Below the pieces are notes generated by a model, which did not search any database, had not been told where the DNA came from, and was given only the letters and a program-made list of their open reading frames with translations. DNA of 64,000 bases from Amaranthus tricolor. Its lineage: Eukaryota > Streptophyta > Magnoliopsida > Caryophyllales > Amaranthaceae. Numbering within the stretch: the stretch's first letter is position 1; each line of letters opens with the position of its first letter. This document shows positions 1 through 11,672 of the stretch, one piece after another. The stretch is from assembly GCF_026212465.1 (NCBI RefSeq), contig NC_080059.1, positions 8,121,311 through 8,185,310 on the forward strand, in the 5' to 3' direction. A program made the translations under genes and the position numbers.

Positions 1-650
1 CTTAGAATGGTGATTAATCACAATATTAATTGAACATTGGGTCTCCCTTCACCTTGTGGAATGTGTGCCGAAAGGATATTTGCACGACTAAAAATGAAAA
101 ATAACATCAAAACTTTATATTTTCTCTGTATTATTTAAAATACCTTAGTTTTTTATATTTGTTGTCTTATTTATTTTGCATTATTTTCTTATCAAAATGG
201 AACCATGCTACATACTTTTAATCTCGTCAACATATTTTAATTTTCTTTTAATATTATCTACATAATTTAATCTCTTTTCATTCATTATTAATTCCCACAA
301 ATTCTTAATAAAAACTCATTATTAGTAGTTGATGCAAATTTAAAGAGAAAACACACTAATAGTTAACTCACTTTGTATTAATTAAAACAAATTTTTTTAT
401 GAGACGATCTCATTGTAAAACGTACCTTAATTAAAATGTTGGTTGTGTACCTCACTGGTGTCATGTCCCCAACAATAACTCGTACATTTGCAAGTCACCA
501 ACAGATATATAGATACCCAATAGATAGAAGAACCCAATTTCTCCAAAGATCATCTTTTGGGCTGGCCCAAATAATTAAAGATAATTGAAAATTTTAGAAA
601 TAAACACGTGCTTTATATTCTTCTCATCAGTTATTAATATCATTTTCATA
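1..650. other. AT-rich intergenic DNA
   Basis: I see no open frame with coding character and no repeat structure that I can name in this stretch. It is AT-rich and looks like ordinary plant intergenic sequence. Confidence 0.6.
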
Positions 651-890
651 ATCAGCTAGTCTCTTGAGAGACCGACCCTTTCAGAGACGTATCTCAAATC
701 CAACTCATAAAAAGTTAATGTCTACTTACTATATTCTTAAAGTCTATTTATATTATTATTAATGCTTATTTATCGTATCCTTAATACCTACTTTCAATAT
801 CTTAAATATCTACTTATATCATTCTTAATGCATACTTACAATATTTTATAAAATATGTAATGGGTCAACCCATCTCTCACAAGAATTTGT
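651..890 (+). mobile_element. Miniature element, gagaccg-ended family, copy 1
   Basis: The left end reads agctagtctcttgagagacc. The interior repeats short phrases of the type 'taatgcctacttacaatatt', and the right end reads tctctcacaagaatttgt. A second copy lies at 49528-49793 in the long 5' intron of the dihydroorotase gene, with the same order of internal phrases. Related terminal sequences recur near 8975-9125, 18380-18500, 26750-26880, 34690-34820 and 35700-36050. The family is non-coding and dispersed, with partly inverted gagacc/ggtctc ends. Its superfamily is not clear because I could not fix target duplications. Confidence 0.6.
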
Positions 891-1034
891 ATTTCATAAT
901 TTACTCCCTTAACATCCCATCTTCTCTCTCAAAAAATTTGTGCCAATCTCTTCGGAAATTCTTACTCAATTTCATCAATTAAACGTTCCTTCTTTACCCT
1001 AAGATGCAAGTAACGTTTATTATAATTTTAACAA

Positions 1035-1245
1035 ATTAAAGTAGATGTTTTACTTATTAAATTAGGTATTTTCAGTACCTTCAGTTTACAATATAAGAAG
1101 TAGGTATCTTAACTAGTTATAGTAAATATTTTTATGTATCAAAGTAGATAGTTTCAGTATCTTCAATTCTCAAGATAAAAAATAGGCTTTTTAACTAGTT
1201 ATAGTAAGTGATTTTTCATATTGAAGTAGATGTATTTAATTCCTC
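1035..1245 (+). repeat. Imperfect tandem duplication
   Basis: Two adjacent diverged copies of a unit of roughly 85-100 bp are visible. Each contains 'tttcagta(c/t)cttca' and then 'ttaactagttatagtaa', and aagtagatg-type phrases bracket them. There is no coding potential. The rest of 896-2100 is AT-rich sequence in which I see nothing else. Confidence 0.5.
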
Positions 1246-2129
1246 CATACAAGCATATATAAATGTAATCGTAATCAACAATTTTATTTTCATCATCAAA
1301 CTCAATCATTGAGTTGTCAATAGAGGAAATTGTTTAAATAAGCAAAATATTTATTAAAATTTTATTCAAAAATTGGTTGGACAACAGCTTTAGGAATGAG
1401 TTTTGGTGACAAAGAAAGTTTATTTTTTGAAAAGCATGTATGCATCAGTAAGTGTATATTTAAGTGATTTTTTTCCTCATCCTTATACCAAACAAATAGT
1501 AACCACAAGGCTTATCATTGTCGTTTCCATACTTTAACTATTATTATTTCGTTACATGTGCAACTTCTATCAATGGCGCATTTAAAACAAAATTAAATAA
1601 ATTCGATAATATTTAAAAAATGTGTTTAAAAGCGATTTAAACCCTAATCTGTTGTCATATATATAGCAAAACTCTTACCAACTCAACTAGCACATACATT
1701 AATATCTTTAGGTAAATGGTTTAATTTTATACACAAGTTGAATGTTATCAGCAATTACATCATTGATTGGGCATAAATCCGCCCCTAATTTTTATATAAA
1801 ACAAATTCTTAAATGACCAATTATAACCTTAAATTAATCACCTACGTCTTTAAATTGCTACAATAATTATTTGAGTTAGGCTTGAAAACACTTTTTTTCC
1901 ATTGTTTTTAAATTATAATATTAGTAACAACCCCAATATGCAGATTGCAGGATTTAGAAAAAAAGTAAAAATCCACTGAAAAAGAATATAGGTTGCACTT
2001 GTTATTTTTACATTTATATCGATCCAACCATAAGTTGATAATTTCCTCTAAGCTAATAAAAAATTAAAAATAATATAAACTAAATTATACTAAATGTTCC
2101 TGTACGATACTGTAGAACAATTGATTATA

Positions 2130-3110
2130 AACTTAATCTTCTAATTAGTGATTAATTGAAGATTAAGTGCTGGTGGAAGTCTGTTTTTGCTATCTCGCCA
2201 AGCTATGCAGTGAGATCTTTTGAGAAGATGACTGTCCAGAAAAAACACAACAAGGGGTTAGCAGGGCCCGGAAGGGTTTTCCGGGGACCTATTCCGACCG
2301 CCAAGTCAGTATCAGATCAAGATGAATTGCCCAATAGGCCCTTCCAAATGCACTGTGGCTACAAGGTGGATTACTACTTAGGACTTATTTAGACGTGAGG
2401 TCGTTACAATTAATGTCTGACAATTCTATGAAGGTTTTTCTCAATCAAATGTAATAACTCACTTGCAATAAATTACTCTGAGTTTTTTTATGTTCTCTCT
2501 TATTAGTAGAAATTAATTACCTTATTTATGAGCCCCTTGATGAGTATTTATAACCTATCATTATCCCTGTAGAACATTCTTCTGTTATTTCACTAATCCC
2601 CAAAATCTCTTGCATCCTACTGTTATTATTTTTGACGTGTCAAGTTTCTCTTCTCTTCGTGGTATTCTTTCTTTCTTCTATTGACACATGTCTTACAATG
2701 CTATAATAAACTTCTATAATTGACAAGTGTTTTCCCTTCGCACGTGATCTCTCCATGCATATTACAACATACGTCTAATACACTTTCGATGTTCCCAGAT
2801 GAAAGTTGCAAGATCACTAACTAATCTTAATAATTCTCCCAGATTAACCCTAATTTAATCTCCCCAGATTGTATTATATCAGAAATACTTGCACAATTAT
2901 TTTACATATACAATAAATAGCTACACTTTTGATTTTTGTCCATCTTATTTAGTTTGCTGTGTTTTTTATTCTCATCAGTAGATTGATTGTATCTGCTAAT
3001 ATCATCCGCACAATTTAAATTTTTTTGTCTTAAAAGACATATGGAAATACCTCTCTGAGAAAGAAAAAAAAGATACTGTAAATCTTAAAAGACATATTCT
3101 TCATTCTTGT
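2130..3110 (+). mobile_element. Possible LTR-retroelement remnant
   Basis: A GC-richer island at 2160-2400 contains a 78-codon open frame. Its nucleotide texture (gggcccggaagggttttcc, then cgaccgccaagtcagta) resembles the R/U5-like part of plant Ty3-gypsy LTRs. TATA-like and AT-rich sequence follows to about 3110. I found no paired LTR, primer-binding site or target duplication, so this is a resemblance and not a demonstration. The 78-residue frame has no recognisable domain and I do not call it a gene. Confidence 0.25.
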
Positions 3111-4560
3111 AGAGTGTGTTGATTGTTCTCATCCAGCAGGAACAACAAGTATAATAAAACGAATCATCTAGAATTGGTGGACCGACAATTGGCATGAGAA
3201 AGCGAACTAACGTTCACCACAAAAAAGATGTAAACAACGGAGCAACACCACGACTGGCATACAAGATTTTTAGAACAAAATAGTAGAAGGGGAATTCGCC
3301 CATCGTCCTCCTTAGTTTTGTTTCAACAGTTGTCGCTTTCGAGAATGTTTCACAAAATTGTACTTTCTCCCTTCTAGTAGACTTGTAACGTTAAATTTTC
3401 CACGCAATTTAATATGTTATTTTGATTATTTATATATTGAGTAATAGATATCTAAAAATTATAAAGTTAATATTATGAAAGTATGAGATTAGACGATTCA
3501 AGCAAGATCCCACTTGACTATATTTTTTCTTACATATTAAATATAATATATAAAATAAACTTCAACGATTAATAGTATCAATAACAATAAGATAGCAAGT
3601 ATTTCAGAACGAAGTAGTTCGCAAAAATAAAGACCAAACAACCTATCATTAAATTTTACATTTTGATGGAAACCAGCAACTTTTTTGAGTATTTCCAATC
3701 ATAGAAAGTAGAAACCAATCAATTCAATCATGGAATTGTGCAATTTTGCAATTTTTTATTTGTTTACTCACAGAAATATAGCAAAAATTTTAATTTATTT
3801 CTTTAGTTTCATAATACTTGAACTTATTTTTTTTGTTTTATAATATTTACACCTTTTTCATATTCAGTTTGTTTAACATATGCCAAAGACATAGGTTAAG
3901 AATATTAATTATCTCATTTAAATAACTCCATTTAAGAGCAATGTCTTAAATATACTCTTAGAGATAGTTATATTTTATGTATACTATTTAATGTAAATAA
4001 GAAAAAGAATATATAGAATAATCTTTTTAAATAAAGCTATTTAAATGATGTAATTAATGACGCTTAATCTATGCCACAATGGCATAGGTTAGATAAACCC
4101 TTCATATTCGATAAAAAACAACTTAATAATTATTATTTATTTTACCATAAAACTTTATTTTTATTTATCAAATTATTATTTTTTCACCTACTATTCTAAA
4201 GAATAAATTAAATAAAAAGATATTTAAAGTGACTTTTCTTAATTCTTGTGACACACAATTTAACGATGTGAGTAATTAAAGAAGTAATATTAAAACTCGT
4301 GGGATAAAGAGGGAGTAAATAGCTACTTTGAGAGGATTGGTGATTTCACTGATTTGGTCCAATTTAAGGAAGTAATTGTTAGACATGTTGGTGAAATTTT
4401 CGAGGTTAAAATATACTACGTAATTTAAATAAAGTAATTTGATACTTCTATAAATTGATATTTGAGAATTGGGTTTAATTTAATTGGAAAGAAATATTTG
4501 ATATTCTCACTAAACTCTTGCTTTATATATCTAGTCTACCCTAAAAAATATACGTACTGC
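3110..4560. other. AT-rich intergenic DNA with MITE-like core
   Basis: At 3485-3532 there is an inverted copy of the phrase 'agtcaagtgagatcttgttt', which recurs throughout the window in Stowaway-like elements. Otherwise I see no gene-like content. Confidence 0.4.
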
Positions 4561-4575
4561 ATGGCGATCTTACTC

Positions 4576-4583
4576 TATAAATA
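4576..4583 (+). promoter_or_regulatory. TATA box
   Basis: TATAAATA lies about 64 bp before the ATG at 4647, followed by an A-rich leader. This is the best evidence that the small reading frame downstream is transcribed. Confidence 0.5.
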
Positions 4584-4646
4584 GAGGCTCGATAAGTGTC
4601 TTCACTTCATCACAAAAAAAAGAAAAGAAATTGAGTAATTGCACGT

Positions 4647-4943
4647 ATGGCTATGGATGATGTTCCAAACAGGCTTGCTGAAATTGCTGTCCAAATGGGG
4701 CAACTGCAAAATGTAATTCCAGAGCAACGTAAACTACTAAAACTGCTATTCGAAGAGTCGTTGAACAATGGAACCTGCAAGGAAAGAAGCGCGCCTTTTC
4801 GCTACCAGAGAGCGCTTAGAAGGTTTGGAGGAGAGGCAGCAAGCGCTGCGGGCGGAGCAAGAAGCCATAATTGTTCATTTAGTACTCAGTCGCCTGGAAT
4901 ACTAGAATGGAAGAGTCTTGTCGACTCTTTCTATTATATTTGA
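4647..4943 (+). CDS. Unrecognised small protein, possibly frameshifted coiled coil
   Basis: I do not recognise this gene. The frame from the ATG at 4647 gives 98 codons. The first 40 or so residues are leucine- and glutamine-rich and could be helical. After about residue 42 the product turns low-complexity, rich in alanine, glycine and serine. A second ATG at 4768, in the +1 frame, opens 45 codons to 4905 with a strongly charged, heptad-like helix (LEGLEERQQALRAEQEA). The overlap looks like one helical protein broken by a single-base indel near 4760-4790. A TATA box and a leader of about 60 bp precede the start, and a duplicated 128-bp block follows the stop. Alternatives are two overlapping small ORFs, or a decayed gene fragment. 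Confidence 0.4.
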   Translation: MAMDDVPNRLAEIAVQMGQLQNVIPEQRKLLKLLFEESLNNGTCKERSAPFRYQRALRRFGGEAASAAGGARSHNCSFSTQSPGILEWKSLVDSFYYI

Positions 4944-4948
4944 ATAAG

Positions 4949-5190
4949 TGTCTGTAGACACATAAGTACTGTCTTTTAATGTATGGTCTTCTTTTTGATC
5001 TTTCTTGGTCTTTTAATCTATGCTAAGTGTCTTTCATTGGTTTTCTTCTTTGGTCTTTTAATCTATCAGATTTAAATGTCTGTAGACGCATAAGTTAGTG
5101 TCTTTTAATGTATGGTCTTCTTTTTCTTTGATCTCTTGGTCTTTTAATCTATGCTAAGTGTCTTTCTTTGGTTTTCTTTGTTATCTTTGC
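4949..5190 (+). repeat. 128-bp tandem duplication after small ORF
   Basis: Copy 1 begins at 4949 and copy 2 at 5077. Both start tgtctgtagac and contain 'gtcttttaatgtatggtctt' and 'taatctatgctaagtgtctt'. Within each copy the phrase 'ggtcttttaatctat' is itself repeated. The block lies just after the small ORF's stop and may be its 3'-untranslated region. Confidence 0.75.
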
Positions 5191-5254
5191 ATTGCATGTA
5201 TGATGGTATAAAACCCCTAGTGTAAAATGTTTAACTAAAGAAAGATGGAACCAT

Positions 5255-6740
5255 ATGCATTCTTGATAGAAAGCGCTTTGCCTGACCTATGATGAAAGGA
5301 ATAATACTTACATCACGCTAAAAAGAAAGTCGCCCGGAGATATTGGAAAAAATCCAATTTGTGAGATGGCAGTGATCTTTAGCCGGTCATGGCCATTAAA
5401 CCTTTATAAGGGCTTAGTGAAGGCTTAGCTTTGAAAGAAAATTAGACCTTCGACAGGAAAGGCTCAATCTAATCCGGGTATTCCCTATAGTGAGCAGTCT
5501 ACTTTGCAGTAAAGAAGGGAGTCGGCTTACCGCGTATTGTTGGACTAAAGTCTAACGTTGGGCTTATATGTAAATATTTATCTGTCATTATAATTAAATT
5601 AAACTGTCTTTATGCTCTAATTAAAGTGATCTAATTAAAGTTAAAGGGTTTGGGCTTAAATGTATCAATAGGTTGTGGGCCTTAAATGTGTAGAGACTCG
5701 TTTCATGACTTGGGTTCTATGATGGGCCGAATACCAGTCATAAGTTATTATATATATAGCAGTTATGGTCCCTAGATTATACATTTTTTTCCTTTTCTCC
5801 TGACATCCCATTATCAGAGAGAATTAAGTGTGATAACATTAAGGGTCGTCACTCTAGGGAATACACATTAATGTAGAAGATCTAATCGCTTCTGTTTTCA
5901 AGATTATCTCTTGCGACATAGAATCAGGTATTCTTCAGTTTTGTCCTTTTATTTTTTGTTCTTCTAATTCAACATAATCGATCCTGTTTGTTAGTAAATG
6001 TATTCACCTTTTTTTTGTCCCATCACGTATATCTTATCAACTGAGTCTTGGGGTGAACCAAAGGCAAGGGAATGAAGACTCGGCGAAGCCGGGGATGAGT
6101 GAAAGCATTCTGATGAGTTGGATAGGAACGACAGTCACTCTTCTGAGCCAAGGAAGGAACAAAAAAGCTCGGCAAAGTTGGCGTTTTCTCTGGATTTTTC
6201 GTTGCAATAGTAAATCCTTTCCATAACGAAGATGGAAAAACAACTCTTTGGCGTTTTCCCGGGATTTTCGCTTGCAATAGGCCTTCCTCTTCCAATCCAC
6301 CATTCTAATGGTAATTGCCCTTTTCCCGGTGGTTTTGTAGCTGCTACCCACAACCGCTCCCATGTTCCATTTCTTTATTTAGTCAGCCTTGCTTGAAGGC
6401 ATAAGTGGAAAATCAAATATCTAGAGTGGATCCTATTCTAGATGGATTAGAAACCTTACCTCAGCATGATTCCATGCCTGACTTGCCCTTTCCCGCTATT
6501 CCTGCCCTAAAGAGTCTGCTCTGACCCACCACCCTGGTAGGAATTGGCAGATTTACAGTTAATGAATCCTTCTAATACAAGTTCTGTCCTAGAACGATGG
6601 CTACGAACTACGCAAACTGAATTGAATTGACTTGGAACTGAATGTACTGAAACAACCAAGGACCTACTCCTGTTGGTGCGCAAAGACGACATCCAGCAAA
6701 AAAGAAGATATCCCCGGCTGCGACTGCTTTCTTTGCAGTT
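5255..6740. other. Mitochondrial-like DNA insertion (NUMT), split by a solo LTR
   Basis: The two halves (about 5255-5537 and 6026-6740) are far richer in GC than their surroundings. Their texture is typical of plant mitochondrial intergenic DNA, with phrases such as ccttcgacaggaaaggctc, gaagactcggcgaagccgg and ccctttcccgctattcctg. The open frames inside (for example minus-strand frames at 6023-6363) share no recognisable domain and I take them as chance. The outer borders are approximate. The identification rests on sequence style, not on a match to a specific mitochondrial gene. Confidence 0.6.
5538..6025 (+). mobile_element. Solo LTR inside the mitochondrial-like insert
   Basis: This 488-bp block starts TGTTGGAC and ends GTCCCATCA, so the ends are TG...CA with imperfect inverted termini. 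An exact 5-bp direct repeat, cgtat, flanks it at 5533-5537 and 6026-6030. The mitochondrial-like sequence resumes on both sides. No internal retroelement domain is present. This is what unequal recombination between the two LTRs of an integrated element leaves behind. The copia/gypsy class cannot be decided. Confidence 0.8.
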
Positions 6741-7473
6741 AGGTTAGCATGTTCCATTCTTGTTTCACTATTTTTTATTTACTCTCATCCACTTGTATTT
6801 ATTTGGGGATAAGCTTTTGAGTTTAGACCACTCTCCTTTTAGTTTTTGAGTATATATCATGTCTAAATTTTTATTTACTCTCATCCACTTGTTTCACTAT
6901 CCCTATACTCTATTGGCTTTGTCTATGTTTTACTTTGTGAATTCTCGGATTTACATTGTTTGCATAATCTACTATGTACTCTTTCGTGTTTGTTATAAGT
7001 TAGGAATAGTTCTTTAGGGGAATGAAGACTTCATATAGTTGAAAACAAAGATCACATGAAGTCACAGAGTTTGAGTTTGCTTAATTAATGATTGTGTTTA
7101 GGGTGCATAACATATACACAATTTGTTCGATTCTAAGAAATGGAGCACCGATTGGGTCTAAAAATTCAGAGACCCATATGGCCCATATAGTATTCAACTC
7201 ATGGATCAGAGCTTTGCCTTGTATCATGAGTTCAAACTGGTTTAACACGTTGAAATGGCGGAACAAAATGCTAGTAACTTGTCCTTGAATGCTGTAACCT
7301 GTGTGAAATTGAGTTTTTTATCTGCTATGATGATCTGTGGTCTTGTATCCTGTATTTATATAAGCATGGTTCTTGAGTACGCAACAGATGTTCACTTTCT
7401 TTGCACTTACTCATTTCTTTCCTTAAGTTTCTCTTTTGTATTTGGGTTTATAACTTAAAAACTTGGGTTTCAG

Positions 7474-8254
<781 letters not shown>

Positions 8255-8445
8255 ACGATGGCTTCACCGGTTTACATTTAGGACAAGGATGATTGCACAT
8301 TCGTTTTCGGTTATGTGATTCTTATACATTCATGTTAAAAGTTTTTCAATAGAATATATTGTTTCTACTTTGTGTAGTTTGAGTTTGAGACATGAGATTA
8401 ATTGCTACCATTCTAGTAATGTCATTTTGTCAAAAGTTGTTTAAT

Positions 8446-8701
8446 ACTTTCTCCGTTCTAATTTACTTGCAACTTTTACTTTTTCACGCAGTCCGATGCA
8501 CTAATTCAATCGTTAATATCTCTAAGTATGTATAATATTATAAAAATTTGATATTAATAATCTTTGCAATGAGACGAATCAAACAAGATTTCACTTGACT
8601 ATTTATTGATTGATAGATAAAAAACTAATCACAAATTAAGAGTGATGAATGAATAGTGTTATTTTGTCTAATGTTGCAACTAATTTGGAACATAGGAAGT
8701 A
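8446..8701. mobile_element. Stowaway-like MITE
   Basis: The left end is actttctccgttctaatt with 'acttgcaact' just inside. The right end is the inverse, 'gttgcaact' with 'aatttggaacataggaagta'. The interior carries the phrase cgaatcaaacaagatttcac. It is non-coding and about 256 bp. Core phrases of the same family appear near 3485, 15107, 50624, 52440, 56873 and 58844. Confidence 0.65.
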
Positions 8702-11640
8702 GTTAATTGTCATTCTCTTTGAGTTCACTTTCTCCTTTCATTTTGATGCATTTGGTCTCACTTTCTAAACCGGCTATTGACGTTGACTTCAATAGTTGAA
8801 TTTAATTGTTTGATAAACTTAAGACATTCTTTTCGACTACTAATCAGCTCGGTTTAGCTCTATTTAGTTCAATCCGAGTGTGTTAAGCTATATTCAAGTA
8901 AGTCTAGTCCTATTCGTTTTTGTTTAAATCATTTGCGACTAGTTTCGTTGATTTGCATAAATTTTGCATAAATTGCTCTATGAGATGGTTTCACCGAGAG
9001 ACGTGTTTTATACATAAATTAAATAGTCCCTCTAATACATATTATGAGAATATAAATTACTTGTCTGAGACGAGAATATGAGCTTTTTGTTTGAGATTGT
9101 CTCACCGAGAGACGGTCTCTGACCAGATTAGTTCAAACAACACATTAAGTACACTATTTTTTACTTTTCTAAAAAATCTTAAACATAGGAAGAACACAAA
9201 TATAACAACTAAAAAAGGGAAGATTATATTAATAATTACGCCTATTTACTAGTATAATAATAATAATTATTATTATTATGTACTCAAACATATGCGTAAA
9301 TGTATTTACTTATGTTTAATTAGGCAAATGCATATTGACGACAATCTTAGGTTGGGGTCAGTGAGGGTTCTAGAACCTACTATCTGTTTAAAAATTAGAT
9401 TTGGAATTGTGGACCAGATTCTTCTACATGACTTCTTTCAATTAAAGATCCTTTGCCAAATCATTAAGTTAACAAAAAAAAAAGGATTAAAATTCTTTTT
9501 TAGAAATATATTTGAAAATTTTCAAAGGTACTCTTTCCTACAAGCAATTTGTATTTCTTAACAATTAAAATGAAGAAATCACTCGATCTCAATAAAGAAA
9601 AAAATGAAGAAATCACTCGAAAACCTCACTCGCTAGAGTTGACAAGAACTCTAATGGAGTCTTTCACAAAAGGTACAAGAAAATCTATCACAAGATGTTC
9701 AACTACCCTTAACATCCTTATGCTTATTATTACCTAATATGTTTTAACTCAAAAGGAACTTTTATAGACTTTAAAATGTCATATAAGAAAAAAAAAGTTA
9801 AATTCCTCAAAATATCATGTGTCACAGTAGATCATCAGCAATATCGAGACCTGACTTGACTCTCTCAAACGAGCACACTACTGCTCATTCGAGCAAAGCA
9901 AACCAAACTCGCTAGAAGTTGCTCGAACAAACAACCACCCTACATATTTGAGCAACCCTCCTTGCTCTCTTTTTGGTTAATCAAAGCTTCCTCCTCATGG
10001 CACATCAAGGCATTTGCATCCTCTTCACTTCTTTCATCAACCCAAGTATAATTTTGACTTATATAATATTCGAACTCATCATCGATCACTTGTGACTTGT
10101 GATTGATTTGATTCTTGCAATAATAAATTTTGTGAATAAAAAGAATAATCGAGTACGACAATGTTGATCTTAATTCTTAACAAGTTTTTATAACAAACAA
10201 AATCAAATTAAATATTCATTATCTTTTTTTATTTAGTATCAATAACAAAACAGAAGACAAATATAAAGAAAAGAATGTTGTTTTGCTTAAAAAAAAAAAA
10301 AAAAAAAAACCATATTAAAAATATCAATTCGTGGACGATGACTGGATGAATATAACAAAACAAAACAAAAAAGGTATCAAATCATGGATGTCATTTTCAT
10401 TGGCTTCTTATTGGTTACTCTACATGTTGCATGTCCTTAATTTGTTCATTGATATAAGATTCATTAAGATTCAGTCCCACGGAAGATAACTTGATGTGTA
10501 CATTCAAAATTTCAAATGTGATTAGGGTAAACTAGCACTTGCTCAAAATAGTGGAGTATTTTATTTGATAGTGGAAAATTTCGTATTATATCAACATTAC
10601 TTAAGTACCATTAAACAGAATTTATATGTAGAATTTATTTTTAGTGAAATTTAAAAAGTTGAATATATGTAATTTTACTTTACGCTAGGAAAAACACTAT
10701 TTAAAATATTATTTTCAGTTAAATCTTTATAGCAAATATCATATTATAAGGAAGTATCTATGATTTAATAAGTCATTTTAATATAATCCGATATAATCAA
10801 AATGAAAAAACGATAAATGTTTAACTCTAATAAAATAATAAACATAAAAATTCATATTTCAGAAAAATAATAATAATTACCTTTTCAAAATATAAGGAGC
10901 CATCAAATTAAATCTTGTCTCGATAGAAATATATACTAGTTTTCTCGCCGCCTCTACCTTCTTTTCTCTCGACTTACTATGTAGCATATGCTAAGAAAAT
11001 TATGAGGAACCATGTTTTACTCTCCTTTTGAGAAATATTTGGATGTTAGCTTTAATAATTTTTTAATTAGCTTTTAGCTTGTTGATTAGTTAAACAACAA
11101 AAAAATATTTAATGCATAAGTAAATTTTAAGCCGACTTTTGACTTGTTGATCAACTTTTTCTCTAATAAACAGCCAATAACAAATATTTAAAATTTTTAA
11201 ACATTTCCATAAATAGCTGGCTTTCTCAATTAGCTAAAAAACTAACAAAAACAACTAACATATTCAACTGATCAAACAAACCCAACTACAAAACTAACAA
11301 ACAAACCTTCAAGTAAGATTTCTTCTTCGCCATCAACCACTCTCAGCAGACTTTAATTTGCAGGGTGTAGACATAAATGAAAGTGTCATTGAACAGTTCA
11401 TTGATAAAGTTAAACAAACAATATATACAGAAAAATATAATCTTTTTAATTTATTCCACGTTTCTCTTCCAAAATGTTTACATTAAACAAAAACTGCACA
11501 ATTCTTACTATTTTCTCAAACATAAACAATCTAGAAACATTTAATTACCAACATCAACATCAAAAACCCACTCAAAAAAAAAGAACAAAAATTGAAAAAG
11601 ATTAACAACCCACATTTAAATCCCTAATTTCTAATATAAT
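8702..11640. other. Gene-free stretch with retroelement scraps
   Basis: At 9560-9960 there is LTR-like debris with the phrases 'ctcaaacgagcacactactg' and ctcattcgagc. Similar phrases occur in the LTR-like block at 45310-45960. A minus-strand frame at 9940-10161 encodes an acidic peptide of no known family, possibly part of the same remnant. An A-run of about 20 bases lies near 10289-10309. The rest is AT-rich with no gene that I can support. The last 250 bp include the 3'-untranslated side of the galactinol synthase gene. Confidence 0.4.
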
Positions 11641-11672
11641 CTCAACCAGGAAAATGGTCAGAATATTAATTT

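Noticed and set aside
6023..6692. Minus-strand frames of 61-108 codons
   Set aside because: They overlap each other in three frames within mitochondrial-like DNA and contain no recognisable domain.
9292..9737. Two plus-strand frames of 89 and 62 codons
   Set aside because: AT-driven composition, mutual overlap in different frames, no promoter or domain.
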